A DNA stretch of 21,681 nucleotides from NCBI GenBank assembly GCA_900319615.1, contig ONPE01000001.1:1-21681 (forward strand), written 5' to 3'. This DNA is from an uncultured Eubacteriales bacterium (GTDB taxonomy: Bacteria > Bacillota > Clostridia > Oscillospirales > Acutalibacteraceae). The notes under the pieces are model-generated. The model was not told the origin of the DNA, searched no databases, and saw nothing but the letters and a program-made list of their open reading frames with translations. Below are positions 8,901-15,826 of the stretch, piece by piece (positions within the stretch are counted from its first letter, which is position 1; each line of letters begins with the position of its first letter). Made by a program: the position numbers and the translations under genes.

Positions 8901-9778
8901 GTCAGGGTGCGGTCGGTGATACGGCCGGCGAGATTCAGCTTCTTATTGTATTTATATCTGCCGACGCGCGACATATCGTAGCGCCTCGGGTCGAAGAAGA
9001 GGTTGTTGATGTGCGTCTGAGCGCTCTCGATCGTGGGAGGCTCGGAGGGGCGGAGCTTGCGGTATACCTCGATAAGACCGTCCTCTACGCTCTTGCAGGC
9101 GTCCTTCTCAAAGGTAGCCTTGATGCGCTTGTCGTCGCCGAACATCTCGACGATATCGGCGTCGGTGCCGAGACCCAGCGCGCGCAGGAAAACGGTGATG
9201 GGCAGCTTGCGGTTCTTATCAATACGGACATAGAAAACGTCGTTGACGTCGTTCTCATACTCCAGCCAGGCGCCGCGGTTCGGGATAACGGTGGAGGAGA
9301 AAAGCTCCTTACCGGTCTTGTCGTGCTCCATCTTGAAGTACACGCCGGGGGATCTGACGAGCTGAGATACGATAACACGCTCGGCGCCGTTGATGACAAA
9401 GGTGCCGGAGTCGGTCATGAGCGGGAAGTCGCCCATGAATACGTTGCTCTCCTTGATCTCGCCTGTCTCCTTGTTCAGCAGGCGCGCCGTAACGCGCAGA
9501 GCAGCCGAATATGTCGCGTCCCTCTCCTTACACTCTATCACAGAGTAGTTGGGACGGTCGACGTCGAGGGTATAGTCGATGAAGTCAAGGACAAGGTTGT
9601 TCTGGTAATCGTTGATACCGGATACGTCCTTGAAGACCTCCTTAAGACCCTCGTCAAGGAACCACTGGTAGGACTTCTTCTGGATCTCGATAAGGTTCGG
9701 CATCTCGATGACGTCTTCGATCTTGCCGAAGCTCTTACGCTCCGCTTTGCCTAATTTTACGTCTTTGACATTTACCAT
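5987..9778 (-). CDS. rpoB: DNA-directed RNA polymerase subunit beta
   Basis: Beta subunit of RNA polymerase, about 1263 residues. The rifampicin pocket near residue 490 reads LSQFMDQTNPLAELTHKRR followed by SALGPGGL, the wild-type sensitive pattern at the usual Asp, His and Ser positions. The active-site segment KMAGRHGNKGVVS is present, and the C-terminus carries a very acidic tail of about 70 residues. The start chosen is ATG at 9778 (MVNVKDVKLG), which fits the family. AAGGAG (9795-9790) lies 11 bases upstream. An in-frame GTG at 9790 and an ATG at 9787 are too close to that site. The gene is not preceded by rplL, and is read from its own promoter with a leader of about 200 bases. Confidence 0.98.
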   Translation of the reverse strand: MVNVKDVKLGKAERKSFGKIEDVIEMPNLIEIQKKSYQWFLDEGLKEVFKDVSGINDYQNNLVLDFIDYTLDVDRPNYSVIECKERDATYSAALRVTARLLNKETGEIKESNVFMGDFPLMTDSGTFVINGAERVIVSQLVRSPGVYFKMEHDKTGKELFSSTVIPNRGAWLEYENDVNDVFYVRIDKNRKLPITVFLRALGLGTDADIVEMFGDDKRIKATFEKDACKSVEDGLIEVYRKLRPSEPPTIESAQTHINNLFFDPRRYDMSRVGRYKYNKKLNLAGRITDRTLTQPVVAPRTGEVLAQRGDTVTREKAAEIDNAGVKFVYIAAEEGHEIKVLSNGMVDINAYVPFDCAPLGIKERVSFDVLCEILDSCENEEQLKVEIERRAHDLVPNHITTDDIFASVNYMNCLAEHVGNTDDIDHLGNRRIRCVGELLQNQFRIGFSRLERVIRERMTLQAQDPEALSPASLINIRPVTAAIKEFFGSSPLSQFMDQTNPLAELTHKRRLSALGPGGLSRDRAGFEVRDVHYTHYGRMCPIETPEGPNIGLISYLATFARVNEYGFVEAPYRRIDKETGVVTKDVVYMTADMEDEFMVAQANEPLDDEGHFMNERVVGRYKGEFVEHRAFRFDYMDVSPRMVVSVATAMIPFLENDDANRALMGSNMQRQAVPLMVTQSPIVGTGMEYKAGTDSGVCVLADDDGTVMSVDANHITVQYDNGKVKTHEVIKFLRSNQGTCINQIPIVERGQRVSKGEVLADGPATKNGEISLGKNALIGFMTWEGYNYEDAVLINEKIVRDDVYTSIHIEEYEIDARDTKLGPEEITRDIPNVGEDMLKDLDENGIIHVGAEVHAGDILVGKVTPKGETELTAEERLLRAIFGEKAREVRDTSLRVPHGESGIVVDVKVFTREDSRDELQPGVNKVVRCYLAQKRKISVGDKMAGRHGNKGVVSRILPVEDMPFLPDGTPLDIVLNPLGVPSRMNIGQVLEVHLGYACKALGWKIMTPVFDGAHEQDIFELFERIKDKDDYPDMRDVTGIDFGECFRQNGISMECKTRLRDGRTGEMFDNPVTVGYMYYLKLHHLVDDKIHARSTGPYSLVTQQPLGGKAQFGGQRFGEMEVWALEAYGAAYTLQEILTVKSDDVVGRVKAYESIVKGQNIPTPGIPESFKVLIKELQSLSLDVRVLNSEGEEIDLKQHFEEDDDIVVASDDETLDEDQVMTTMDGFLLDEDQDEEGNMFDESSIFEDQDDMLDYDDFGTDEI

Positions 9779-9834
9779 CAGGCACATCACTCCTTCTTTT
9801 TAGTAGTATGCGGGGAATATAATATCACAGTAGC

Positions 9835-9852
9835 GCCGACACGTATGTCGGC
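9835..9852. other. Hairpin in the rpoB leader
   Basis: GCCGACA (9835-9841) and TGTCGGC (9846-9852) form a perfect 7-bp stem around a four-base loop, inside the rpoB leader. No T-run follows on either strand, so it is not a simple terminator. A second stem (ACAATG/CATTGT, about 9865-9887) lies just upstream in the leader. Confidence 0.6.
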
Positions 9853-9900
9853 TCTGCCGGGACGACAATGAATAATGACAACATTGTTTCCTTTTACCTC

Positions 9901-9929
9901 TTGACAAAATGCTCCGACTTTGCTAATAT
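9901..9929 (+). promoter_or_regulatory. Plus-strand sigma-A promoter toward birA
   Basis: A perfect TTGACA (9901-9906) is followed after 17 bases by TAATAT (9924-9929), preceded by the extended -10 dinucleotide TG. The start point would be near 9936, which gives birA a long leader of about 280 bases unless a separate short RNA or a nearer promoter exists. Confidence 0.5.
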
Positions 9930-9984
9930 ACTTTGTCGAAAATCTTGCCTTTAGCAAGAGGCGTATATATTCCCATAATGATAC

Positions 9985-10021
9985 ATTGTAGTAGTTTACA
10001 TGAATCGGTCAAGTTTGTCAA
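9985..10021 (-). promoter_or_regulatory. Promoter(s) of rpoBC
   Basis: Two overlapping minus-strand candidates are visible. One is TTGACA (10021-10016), 17 bases, TAAACT (9998-9993). The other is TTGACC (10012-10007), 16 bases, TACAAT (9990-9985). Either would start the rpoB transcript around 9978-9986, about 200 bases before the start codon. Confidence 0.5.
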
Positions 10022-10218
10022 TAGCTTTTTACGAATTTTTTGCTTTTAATTCGAATCTGCAATTATAAAAAGAAATTTGTGTATCTCGACGAACCTCAGA
10101 ACACCCGACCGCGTTGTAACTTTATCAAAGGCATTCTACACCTGATTTTATGTAAAAGCAATAATTATCGGCTTTGATATATGATTATTTAGTAAAACTT
10201 ACATAAGGAGCGGCAAAA

Positions 10219-10959
10219 ATGGCGCTTGACAGCGATATTTTATCCCAAAAAATGCACAGCAAAGCCGCCGTACACCTGTACGACAGCATAGATTCGACCA
10301 ATAACGAGGCTAAGCGCAGGGCGCAGACCGACCGCGGCGTCTGCCTCTACGCCGCTACACACCAGACTGCGGGCAGGGGCAGGCGCGGCCACGGCTTCTA
10401 TTCTCCCAAGGATACGGGGCTGTATATGACGCTTGCTTTCCCTGCGGATAACGCCGATATCCAGCGGCTGACCTGCGCCGCAGGAGTCGCCGTATGCGAG
10501 GCTGTCGGATCGCTCACCGACCGAAAACCGCAGATAAAATGGGTCAACGATATCTATATCGACGGAAAAAAGGTCGCCGGTATACTCGCCGAGCTCATCA
10601 CCGACGACAGTAACCGACCTATATCCGTTATCGTCGGCATCGGGATGAATCTGACGACTGACATCTTCCCCGACGATATTGCGAAAACGGCAGGCTGTAT
10701 CGGAGATATCGAGCCCGAAGCCCTGTGCGCGGCTGTCGCCGACGGTCTTATAGACCTGTTCTCTGATCTTAGTGATAATTCTGTTATAGAAAAATATAAA
10801 GCACTCAATCTATGTATCGGGCGCACCGTCCGCTTTATGCGCGACGGCACGGAGCACGCAGCTCAGGCTGTGGATATCGCGGATGACGGAGGGCTTGTCG
10901 TCGAGGAAAACGGCGTGATAAACACCTTGAACTCCGGAGAGATCAGCGTCACCCTGTGA
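10219..10959 (+). CDS. birA: Biotin-[acetyl-CoA-carboxylase] ligase, catalytic-domain-only
   Basis: Attaches biotin to the carrier domain of biotin-dependent carboxylases or decarboxylases through a biotinyl-AMP intermediate, in the cytoplasm. In 246 residues it shows the biotin/ATP-binding GRGRRG (52-57), KWVND (107-111), KVAGIL with the catalytic lysine near K118, and GIGMN. A small SH3-like C-terminal domain spans about 200-246. It has no N-terminal helix-turn-helix, so unlike E. coli BirA it should not act as a repressor. The start ATG is eight bases after AAGGAG (10205-10210). Its stop overlaps the end of the convergent spoVAC by 11 bases. No biotin synthesis or carboxylase gene is nearby. 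Confidence 0.93.
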   Translation: MALDSDILSQKMHSKAAVHLYDSIDSTNNEAKRRAQTDRGVCLYAATHQTAGRGRRGHGFYSPKDTGLYMTLAFPADNADIQRLTCAAGVAVCEAVGSLTDRKPQIKWVNDIYIDGKKVAGILAELITDDSNRPISVIVGIGMNLTTDIFPDDIAKTAGCIGDIEPEALCAAVADGLIDLFSDLSDNSVIEKYKALNLCIGRTVRFMRDGTEHAAQAVDIADDGGLVVEENGVINTLNSGEISVTL

Positions 10960-11392
10960 TAAGCGAGACCGCCCAGTATATCGCCCCGTAGACGACCGCC
11001 GCGGCTGTGCCGTAGACCAGCACCGGCCCCGTGATGACGAACATCTTTGCCGCAAGCCCGGTGATCAGCCCCTCTGTCCTGAACTCTATCGCAGGCGAGG
11101 ACATGGCGTTTGCAAAGCCCGTTATCGGCACGAGGGTGCCGGCTCCGCCGTGCTTTGCGATGCGCTCGTACCTGTGCAGAGCCGTCAGCAGCACGCCCGC
11201 CCCTATCAGGGTCACCGAGCACAGAGTGGCAGAGGTCTTTTTATCGAAGCCGAGCGAGCCGTATATCTCCAAGATCGCCTGACCTATCATACAGATCAGA
11301 CCGCCTATCAAAAACGCTTTCAGACAGTCGCGCTTTGCGTCGCTGTTTTGGGAGCGCTTTTTTACAAGCCGGGCATATCTCTCGTTTGTCAT
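10949..11392 (-). CDS. spoVAC: Stage V sporulation protein AC
   Basis: SpoVA proteins move dipicolinic acid into the forespore and out at germination; SpoVAC is the small membrane subunit. This 147-residue protein has the charged start typical of SpoVAC (YARLVKKRSQ), then KAFLIGGLICMIGQ and GAGTLVPITGFANAMSSPAIEF. It ends with ITGPVLVYGTAAAVVYG. Several hydrophobic segments span most of the chain. The start is ATG at 11392, seven bases after AAGG; an earlier in-frame start at 11431 lacks a binding site and adds an unusual extension. The usual partners spoVAD and spoVAE are not adjacent. It converges with birA and diverges from the cysteine desulfurase. No convincing sigma-G promoter was found. 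Confidence 0.9.
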   Translation of the reverse strand: MTNERYARLVKKRSQNSDAKRDCLKAFLIGGLICMIGQAILEIYGSLGFDKKTSATLCSVTLIGAGVLLTALHRYERIAKHGGAGTLVPITGFANAMSSPAIEFRTEGLITGLAAKMFVITGPVLVYGTAAAVVYGAIYWAVSLITG

Positions 11393-11462
11393 GCAATCAC
11401 CTTCCGCAGATATTATTATCAGACAGTTCACAAAATATTCAACAAATATTTCTATCTGCTTC

Positions 11463-11491
11463 TTGTAATTGACGCAATATAGATATATAAT
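11463..11491 (+). promoter_or_regulatory. Promoter of the cysteine desulfurase-thiI-sortase operon
   Basis: TTGTAA (11463-11468), 17 bases, then a perfect TATAAT (11486-11491). The transcript would begin near 11498, only about 17-32 bases before the possible start codons. No terminator is visible until after 16594, so this promoter could serve four genes. Confidence 0.6.
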
Positions 11492-11529
11492 AAAACTTAT
11501 TCATAGGGTAGAAAGTGATATCGACACAC

Positions 11530-12660
11530 ATGGACATACATTATCTTGATAACAGCGCCACCACGCAGGTGTGTGAAGCCGCGGCTCAGGCGGCGCTGGA
11601 TATGATGAGGCTGAACTACGGCAACCCCTCTTCCCTGCACGGGCTCGGCATAAAAGCCGAGGAGCAGGTCGAGGCTGCAAGGCAAGCTGTGGCGGACAGT
11701 CTCTCGGTCGACAGCAAGAACATCATCTTCACCTCCGGAGGCACCGAGGGCAACAACACCGTGCTTTTCGGCGCGGCACAGGCGCTGAGCAGACGCGGCA
11801 ACCGGATAATCGTCTCGGCTGTGGAGCACAGCTCGGTGTATGAAAGCGCAAAAAGGCTCTCGGAGCTCGGATACGACGTAGTATACGCCCCCGTAGATAA
11901 AAGCGGCACCGTTGACGTCGAGGCTCTCATAGAATTACTGACAGAGAAAACCATCCTTGTCAGCATAATGACCGTCAACAACGAGACCGGCACGATACAG
12001 CCGATAGAGCGTATCGAAAAGCTGGTGCACAAATACAGTCCGGAGGCTCTCTTCCACACCGACGCGGTGCAGGCGTACTGCAAGATACCGCTCAAGCCGA
12101 AGAAGCTCGGGGTCGACCTGATGACCGTCAGCGCCCACAAGATACACGGAGCCAAAGGCTCGGGCGCCATTTACATACGCGACGGCGCGAGGATACTGCC
12201 GCTGCTTTACGGCGGCGAACAGCAGAAGAAGCTCCGCCCCGGCACCGAGAGCTCGCCGCTTATCGCGGCTTTCGCGACCGCGGTCGTTCATTCCGATATT
12301 TTCCAAAACTCGGAGCACATCAAAAAGCTGAACGCCTACGCTCTCGAAAGGCTCGCCTCCATAGACGGCGTGAGCATAAACTCGCCGCCCGACGCTCTCC
12401 CCTACATCATCAATCTTTCGGTGCAGGGCATACGCAGCGAGACCATGCTGCACCACCTCGAGAGCTTCGGCGTATACGTCAGCTCGTCGAGCGCCTGCGC
12501 AAAAGGCAAACGCAGCTATGTGCTCGAAGCGATGGGGCTGCCCGACGACCGTATCGACAGTTCGATACGCATCAGCTTCTCAAAATACAACACCGAAGCC
12601 GATATCGACGCGCTGATCGAAGGTATCGAATCAGGCGTCCGCACATTGCAGAAAAAATAA
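11530..12660 (+). CDS. Cysteine desulfurase (NifS/IscS family, NifZ-like)
   Basis: PLP enzyme that takes sulfur from cysteine and passes it on as a persulfide. Its 376 residues show LDNSATT at the N-terminus, H100 in VEHSS, NNETG, the PLP lysine K204 in SAHKIHG, and the acceptor C323 in SSSACAKGK. It lies 15 bases ahead of thiI, as in the Bacillus nifZ-thiI pair, so its likely job is supplying sulfur for 4-thiouridine in tRNA instead of general iron-sulfur cluster assembly; no scaffold gene such as iscU is adjacent. Start choice is uncertain. ATG at 11530 fits the family (MDIHYLDNSATT) but has a weak binding site, whereas an in-frame GTG at 11515 sits six bases after AGGG. Confidence 0.93.
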   Translation: MDIHYLDNSATTQVCEAAAQAALDMMRLNYGNPSSLHGLGIKAEEQVEAARQAVADSLSVDSKNIIFTSGGTEGNNTVLFGAAQALSRRGNRIIVSAVEHSSVYESAKRLSELGYDVVYAPVDKSGTVDVEALIELLTEKTILVSIMTVNNETGTIQPIERIEKLVHKYSPEALFHTDAVQAYCKIPLKPKKLGVDLMTVSAHKIHGAKGSGAIYIRDGARILPLLYGGEQQKKLRPGTESSPLIAAFATAVVHSDIFQNSEHIKKLNAYALERLASIDGVSINSPPDALPYIINLSVQGIRSETMLHHLESFGVYVSSSSACAKGKRSYVLEAMGLPDDRIDSSIRISFSKYNTEADIDALIEGIESGVRTLQKK

Positions 12661-12675
12661 CCAAAGGAAGAATAT

Positions 12676-13848
12676 ATGAAAGAAATCGTTTTGATAAAAC
12701 TCGGCGAGATGGTGCTCAAAGGGCTCAACCGCCGCACCTTCGAGGACGTTCTCCTCAAAAACATCAAATACCGTCTGCGCGGTCTGGGCAAGTTTGAGAT
12801 AAAGATCGCCCAGTCCACCATTTTCATCACCCCTCTCACCGAGGATACCGACCTCGACGACGTATGCGAGCGTATCGGCGAGGTCTTCGGTATAGTCACA
12901 TACTCACGCGCCTGCGTGTGCGAGAAGACCCCCGAGGATATTTTGGAAAAGGCTCCGCTCTACTGCAAGCAGTACCTCGAGGACGCCAAGACCTTCAAGG
13001 TCGAGGCTAAGCGCTCCGACAAGCGCTTCCCGATGAAGAGCCCCGAAATATCCGCTCAGGTAGGCGGCAAGCTGCTCGAAGCGTGCCCGCATCTTAAGGT
13101 CAACGTCAGAGAACCCGAGGTAACCGTCACCGTTGAGGTGCGCGATTTCGGCGCATACATCCGCTGCGGAGCTATCCGCGGACAGGGCGGTATGCCGGTA
13201 GGTACGTCGGGACTTGCAACCGTGCTGATAAGCGGCGGTATAGATTCGCCGGTAGCAGCCTACATGATGGCTAAGCGCGGGCTCAAGCTCAACGCCGTGC
13301 ACTTTGAGAGCCCTCCCTACACCTCCGAGCGCGCACGCATGAAGGTCGAGAAGCTTTTAAAGCAGGTCAGCCGCTTTGCAGGCAGCATAGAGATGTACAC
13401 CGTCCCCCTCACCAAGGTGCAGGAGACTATGCGCGACCGCTGCCCCGAGGAGCTGTTCACGATACTCCTCAGGCGCGTGATGATGAAGATAGCCTCGCAT
13501 TTTGCAGAGCAGACCAAGTCCGGCGCGCTGATCACAGGCGAGAGCCTCGGTCAGGTCGCCTCACAGACCATGTACGCCCTCAACTGCACCAACGCCGCGG
13601 CGAAGAAGATCGTCTTTCGCCCGCTGATCGGCATGGACAAGCAGGAGATAATCAATATCTCGCGCCGTATCGGAACCTTTGAGACCTCGATAGAGCCATA
13701 TGAGGACTGCTGCACCGTATTCACGCCCAAGCATCCGCGTACAAAGCCGATACTGCACTTTGTCGAACAGGCTGAGCGCGAGGCGCAGCTCGACGAGCTC
13801 ATCGAAGAAGCGATCGCAAACACCACTTTAAAAACCATCGACTTTTGA
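12676..13848 (+). CDS. thiI: tRNA 4-thiouridine synthase ThiI
   Basis: Activates uridine 8 of tRNA with ATP and inserts sulfur. The 390 residues hold an N-terminal ferredoxin-like part, a THUMP RNA-binding domain (about 60-165), and a PP-loop ATP pyrophosphatase domain with SGGIDS at 186-191. A Cys pair, C345-C346 in YEDCCTVF, sits at the place of the conserved PP-loop-domain cysteine. It lacks the C-terminal rhodanese domain of the E. coli protein, as in Bacillus, so it should depend on the desulfurase upstream for direct persulfide transfer. The ATG follows AAAGGAAG by six bases. A 40-base gap without a terminator leads to the sortase gene. Confidence 0.97.
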   Translation: MKEIVLIKLGEMVLKGLNRRTFEDVLLKNIKYRLRGLGKFEIKIAQSTIFITPLTEDTDLDDVCERIGEVFGIVTYSRACVCEKTPEDILEKAPLYCKQYLEDAKTFKVEAKRSDKRFPMKSPEISAQVGGKLLEACPHLKVNVREPEVTVTVEVRDFGAYIRCGAIRGQGGMPVGTSGLATVLISGGIDSPVAAYMMAKRGLKLNAVHFESPPYTSERARMKVEKLLKQVSRFAGSIEMYTVPLTKVQETMRDRCPEELFTILLRRVMMKIASHFAEQTKSGALITGESLGQVASQTMYALNCTNAAAKKIVFRPLIGMDKQEIINISRRIGTFETSIEPYEDCCTVFTPKHPRTKPILHFVEQAEREAQLDELIEEAIANTTLKTIDF

Positions 13849-13888
13849 TTTTTCAACCATCTACTTCTATTTTTAGTAAGGGATAGCC

Positions 13889-15811
13889 ATGTATAACTGT
13901 GAACTTATTTCGCTGAAAAGAAAAGGCTCGGACGAAAATTCGCTCTTGTCTGAACAGGACGCGATAAAGTCTGTTCTTGACAAAAACGGCGTCAGCCTTG
14001 TCGGAGCCGACGAGGTCGCAGCCGACCCTAAGAAGCTGTCGCGCTGTGTCGGCGACAAGCTGAACGACAGCAAAACCGATATATTCATATTTGCGGACGC
14101 AGTCGGCGCAGACGGCAGCGAGTCTTTCCGCAGGACGTTTTACGCCCTGATAAACTCGCTTGAAGGCAGCGTAAATACCGACGAGGCGCACAAGGATCTC
14201 AGCCCCAAGATCAAGGTCAGCTCTCTGGGCGATCTCGGCAACGGCTGCAAGGGATACTGCTTCAGCTTCGGCGGCAAGCGTTTTATCGCCCTGCCGGAGG
14301 GCTCTCTCACAGGCAAGGACAACGAGACGCTGATCGGCGACGCTCTGGAAAAGGCGGACGCAGTCTTTGACGAAAGGCGCGAAAAATACCCCGAGGGTAT
14401 AGTCTATGTGGACGCGAACGGCAAAGAAGCCGACCCCGAGCTGAACCGCTCGGTCGATACCGGCAAGGTCAAGCCCGAGAAGAAGGAGGGCTTCTTCCGC
14501 TCGTTCATCCCGATGAAGGGCGATACAAAGAAGCAGAAAATACGCAAGATCATCATGCTCATCGCCATCGCTGCCTTTATAGGCGCGCTGATCTACGTGC
14601 TCGATTTCTTCATCTTCGGCCCGATGCAGAACAACGCCATCACCGGCGAGATACAGGAGATAGCATACCGCAGCGAGGATCCCGAGCAGTCCAAAGACGA
14701 GAGTCTGCCCGAGCAGGACTGGGACGCTCTCAAGGAGATAAACGACGAGATCGTCGGCTGGATCACCATACCCGACACCGTCATCGACTACCCTGTGCTG
14801 GAGCACGAGGGCGACGACCGCTACAGCCAGTACTACCTCAAGCGCACCTACAAGGGCAACTACTCCGAGTACGGCAGCATCTTCCTCGACTACCGCTCCA
14901 CCGACGGCACGCGCTCGCGCAACGTCATCATGCACGGTCACGATATGAACGACGGCAGTATGTTCGCCGGTATGCTCAAATACACCCCCAAGGGCGACCT
15001 CAAGGGCAAGCTCGACTACTACCAAGAGCATCCCGTCATCACCTTCAACACCCCCGACGGCGACGCAAAGTACAAGATAATCTCGGTATTCAAGACCTCC
15101 ACGCGCTATGAGCACGGCGAGTTCTTCAACTATATGCAGGGCGAGTTCAACTCCGACGCCGAGTTCATGAACTTCGTCTACAACACACGCATACGCTCGA
15201 TGTTCAACATCCCCGTCACCTGCAACGAGAACGACCAGATCATCACCCTGTCCACCTGCTGCTACGAGTTCTACGAGTGGCGCTGCGTCATCGTAGCGCG
15301 CAAGGTGCGCCCCGGTGAAGACCCGACCGTCGACGTTGATCTCGCCGAGCTGAACGACTCTCCCCTCTTCCCGGACGTATACTATGAGCGCTACGGCGGC
15401 AAGCGCCCCGATATGGGCACCTTCAAGACCGCCGAGGCTCAGGGAAGGATAAACTGGTACGACGGCAAGGGTCATCTTGAGGGCAGCGAAGACCTGACCG
15501 CGACCATGGCGTCGAATCCCACCGAGCCGCCGACCGAGAAGCCGAAGCCCGGCGCTACCCAGCCCACCGAGCCGGTGTCCGTCACCTACTTCCCCGTTAT
15601 CTTCCGCAACTACGACGGCACACAGTTCGCCGCTTACAACGTCAAAGAGGGCGATCCCCTGCCCTTCCCCGACGGCACTCCTCTCTTGCCGCACGACGAC
15701 TATTACACCTACACCTTCACCGGATGGGATCTTAACATTCCGGGAGTCAACTTCAAGGAGCTGAACGTCGGCTTGGATATCTATCCTAAATTTGACGCGA
15801 CGCCCAAGTAA
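13889..15811 (+). CDS. Class B sortase with N-terminal CinA/MoaB-like domain and C-terminal InlB-like repeat
   Basis: A 640-residue transpeptidase of unusual build. Residues 1-165 look like a degenerate CinA/MoaB (MoCF) domain: NCELISL at the start, then TDIFIFADAVGADGSESF where CinA has a GGLG motif, and FIALPEG where CinA has LPGPP. A Lys-rich stretch and one membrane helix (about 219-243) follow, so the N-terminal domain should be cytoplasmic. The outside part is a sortase B core, with GWITIPDT, H351 in MHGHDM, C457 in TLSTC and R465. After it come a Pro/Thr linker (543-562) and an InlB/Flg_new-type beta repeat (FRNYDGT, TFTGWD). AAGGG precedes the ATG by six or seven bases. The sortase core is certain; the N-terminal assignment is by motif. 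No LPxTG-type substrate is encoded in the window. Confidence 0.92.
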   Translation: MYNCELISLKRKGSDENSLLSEQDAIKSVLDKNGVSLVGADEVAADPKKLSRCVGDKLNDSKTDIFIFADAVGADGSESFRRTFYALINSLEGSVNTDEAHKDLSPKIKVSSLGDLGNGCKGYCFSFGGKRFIALPEGSLTGKDNETLIGDALEKADAVFDERREKYPEGIVYVDANGKEADPELNRSVDTGKVKPEKKEGFFRSFIPMKGDTKKQKIRKIIMLIAIAAFIGALIYVLDFFIFGPMQNNAITGEIQEIAYRSEDPEQSKDESLPEQDWDALKEINDEIVGWITIPDTVIDYPVLEHEGDDRYSQYYLKRTYKGNYSEYGSIFLDYRSTDGTRSRNVIMHGHDMNDGSMFAGMLKYTPKGDLKGKLDYYQEHPVITFNTPDGDAKYKIISVFKTSTRYEHGEFFNYMQGEFNSDAEFMNFVYNTRIRSMFNIPVTCNENDQIITLSTCCYEFYEWRCVIVARKVRPGEDPTVDVDLAELNDSPLFPDVYYERYGGKRPDMGTFKTAEAQGRINWYDGKGHLEGSEDLTATMASNPTEPPTEKPKPGATQPTEPVSVTYFPVIFRNYDGTQFAAYNVKEGDPLPFPDGTPLLPHDDYYTYTFTGWDLNIPGVNFKELNVGLDIYPKFDATPK

Positions 15812-15826
15812 GCCTGAGGTGAAAGC

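Larger units (their letters stand above)
9779..10218. other. Intergenic region between divergent rpoB and birA
   Basis: About 440 AT-rich bases without a credible gene. The region holds the rpoB leader with its hairpins, a plus-strand promoter at 9901-9929, a minus-strand promoter at 9985-10021, and a small stem TCTTGC/GCAAGA around 9943-9961. The last stem is followed on the minus strand by TTTT and could be a weak attenuator. The stretch 10022-10200 shows no recognised riboswitch, T-box or biotin operator. Confidence 0.6.

Noticed and set aside
9779..9790. Longer rpoB start at GTG 9790 or ATG 9787
   Set aside because: Both overlap or touch the AAGGAG site; the ATG at 9778 gives the family-typical MVNVKDVKLG start.
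9816..9825. TATAAT word in the rpoB leader on the plus strand
   Set aside because: No -35-like hexamer lies at a suitable distance and it would read out of the rpoB leader with no gene nearby.
11393..11440. Sigma-G-like promoter upstream of spoVAC (GAATA ... GATAATA)
   Set aside because: The boxes loosely match but the spacing of 15 bases is too short and the -10 lacks the leading C.
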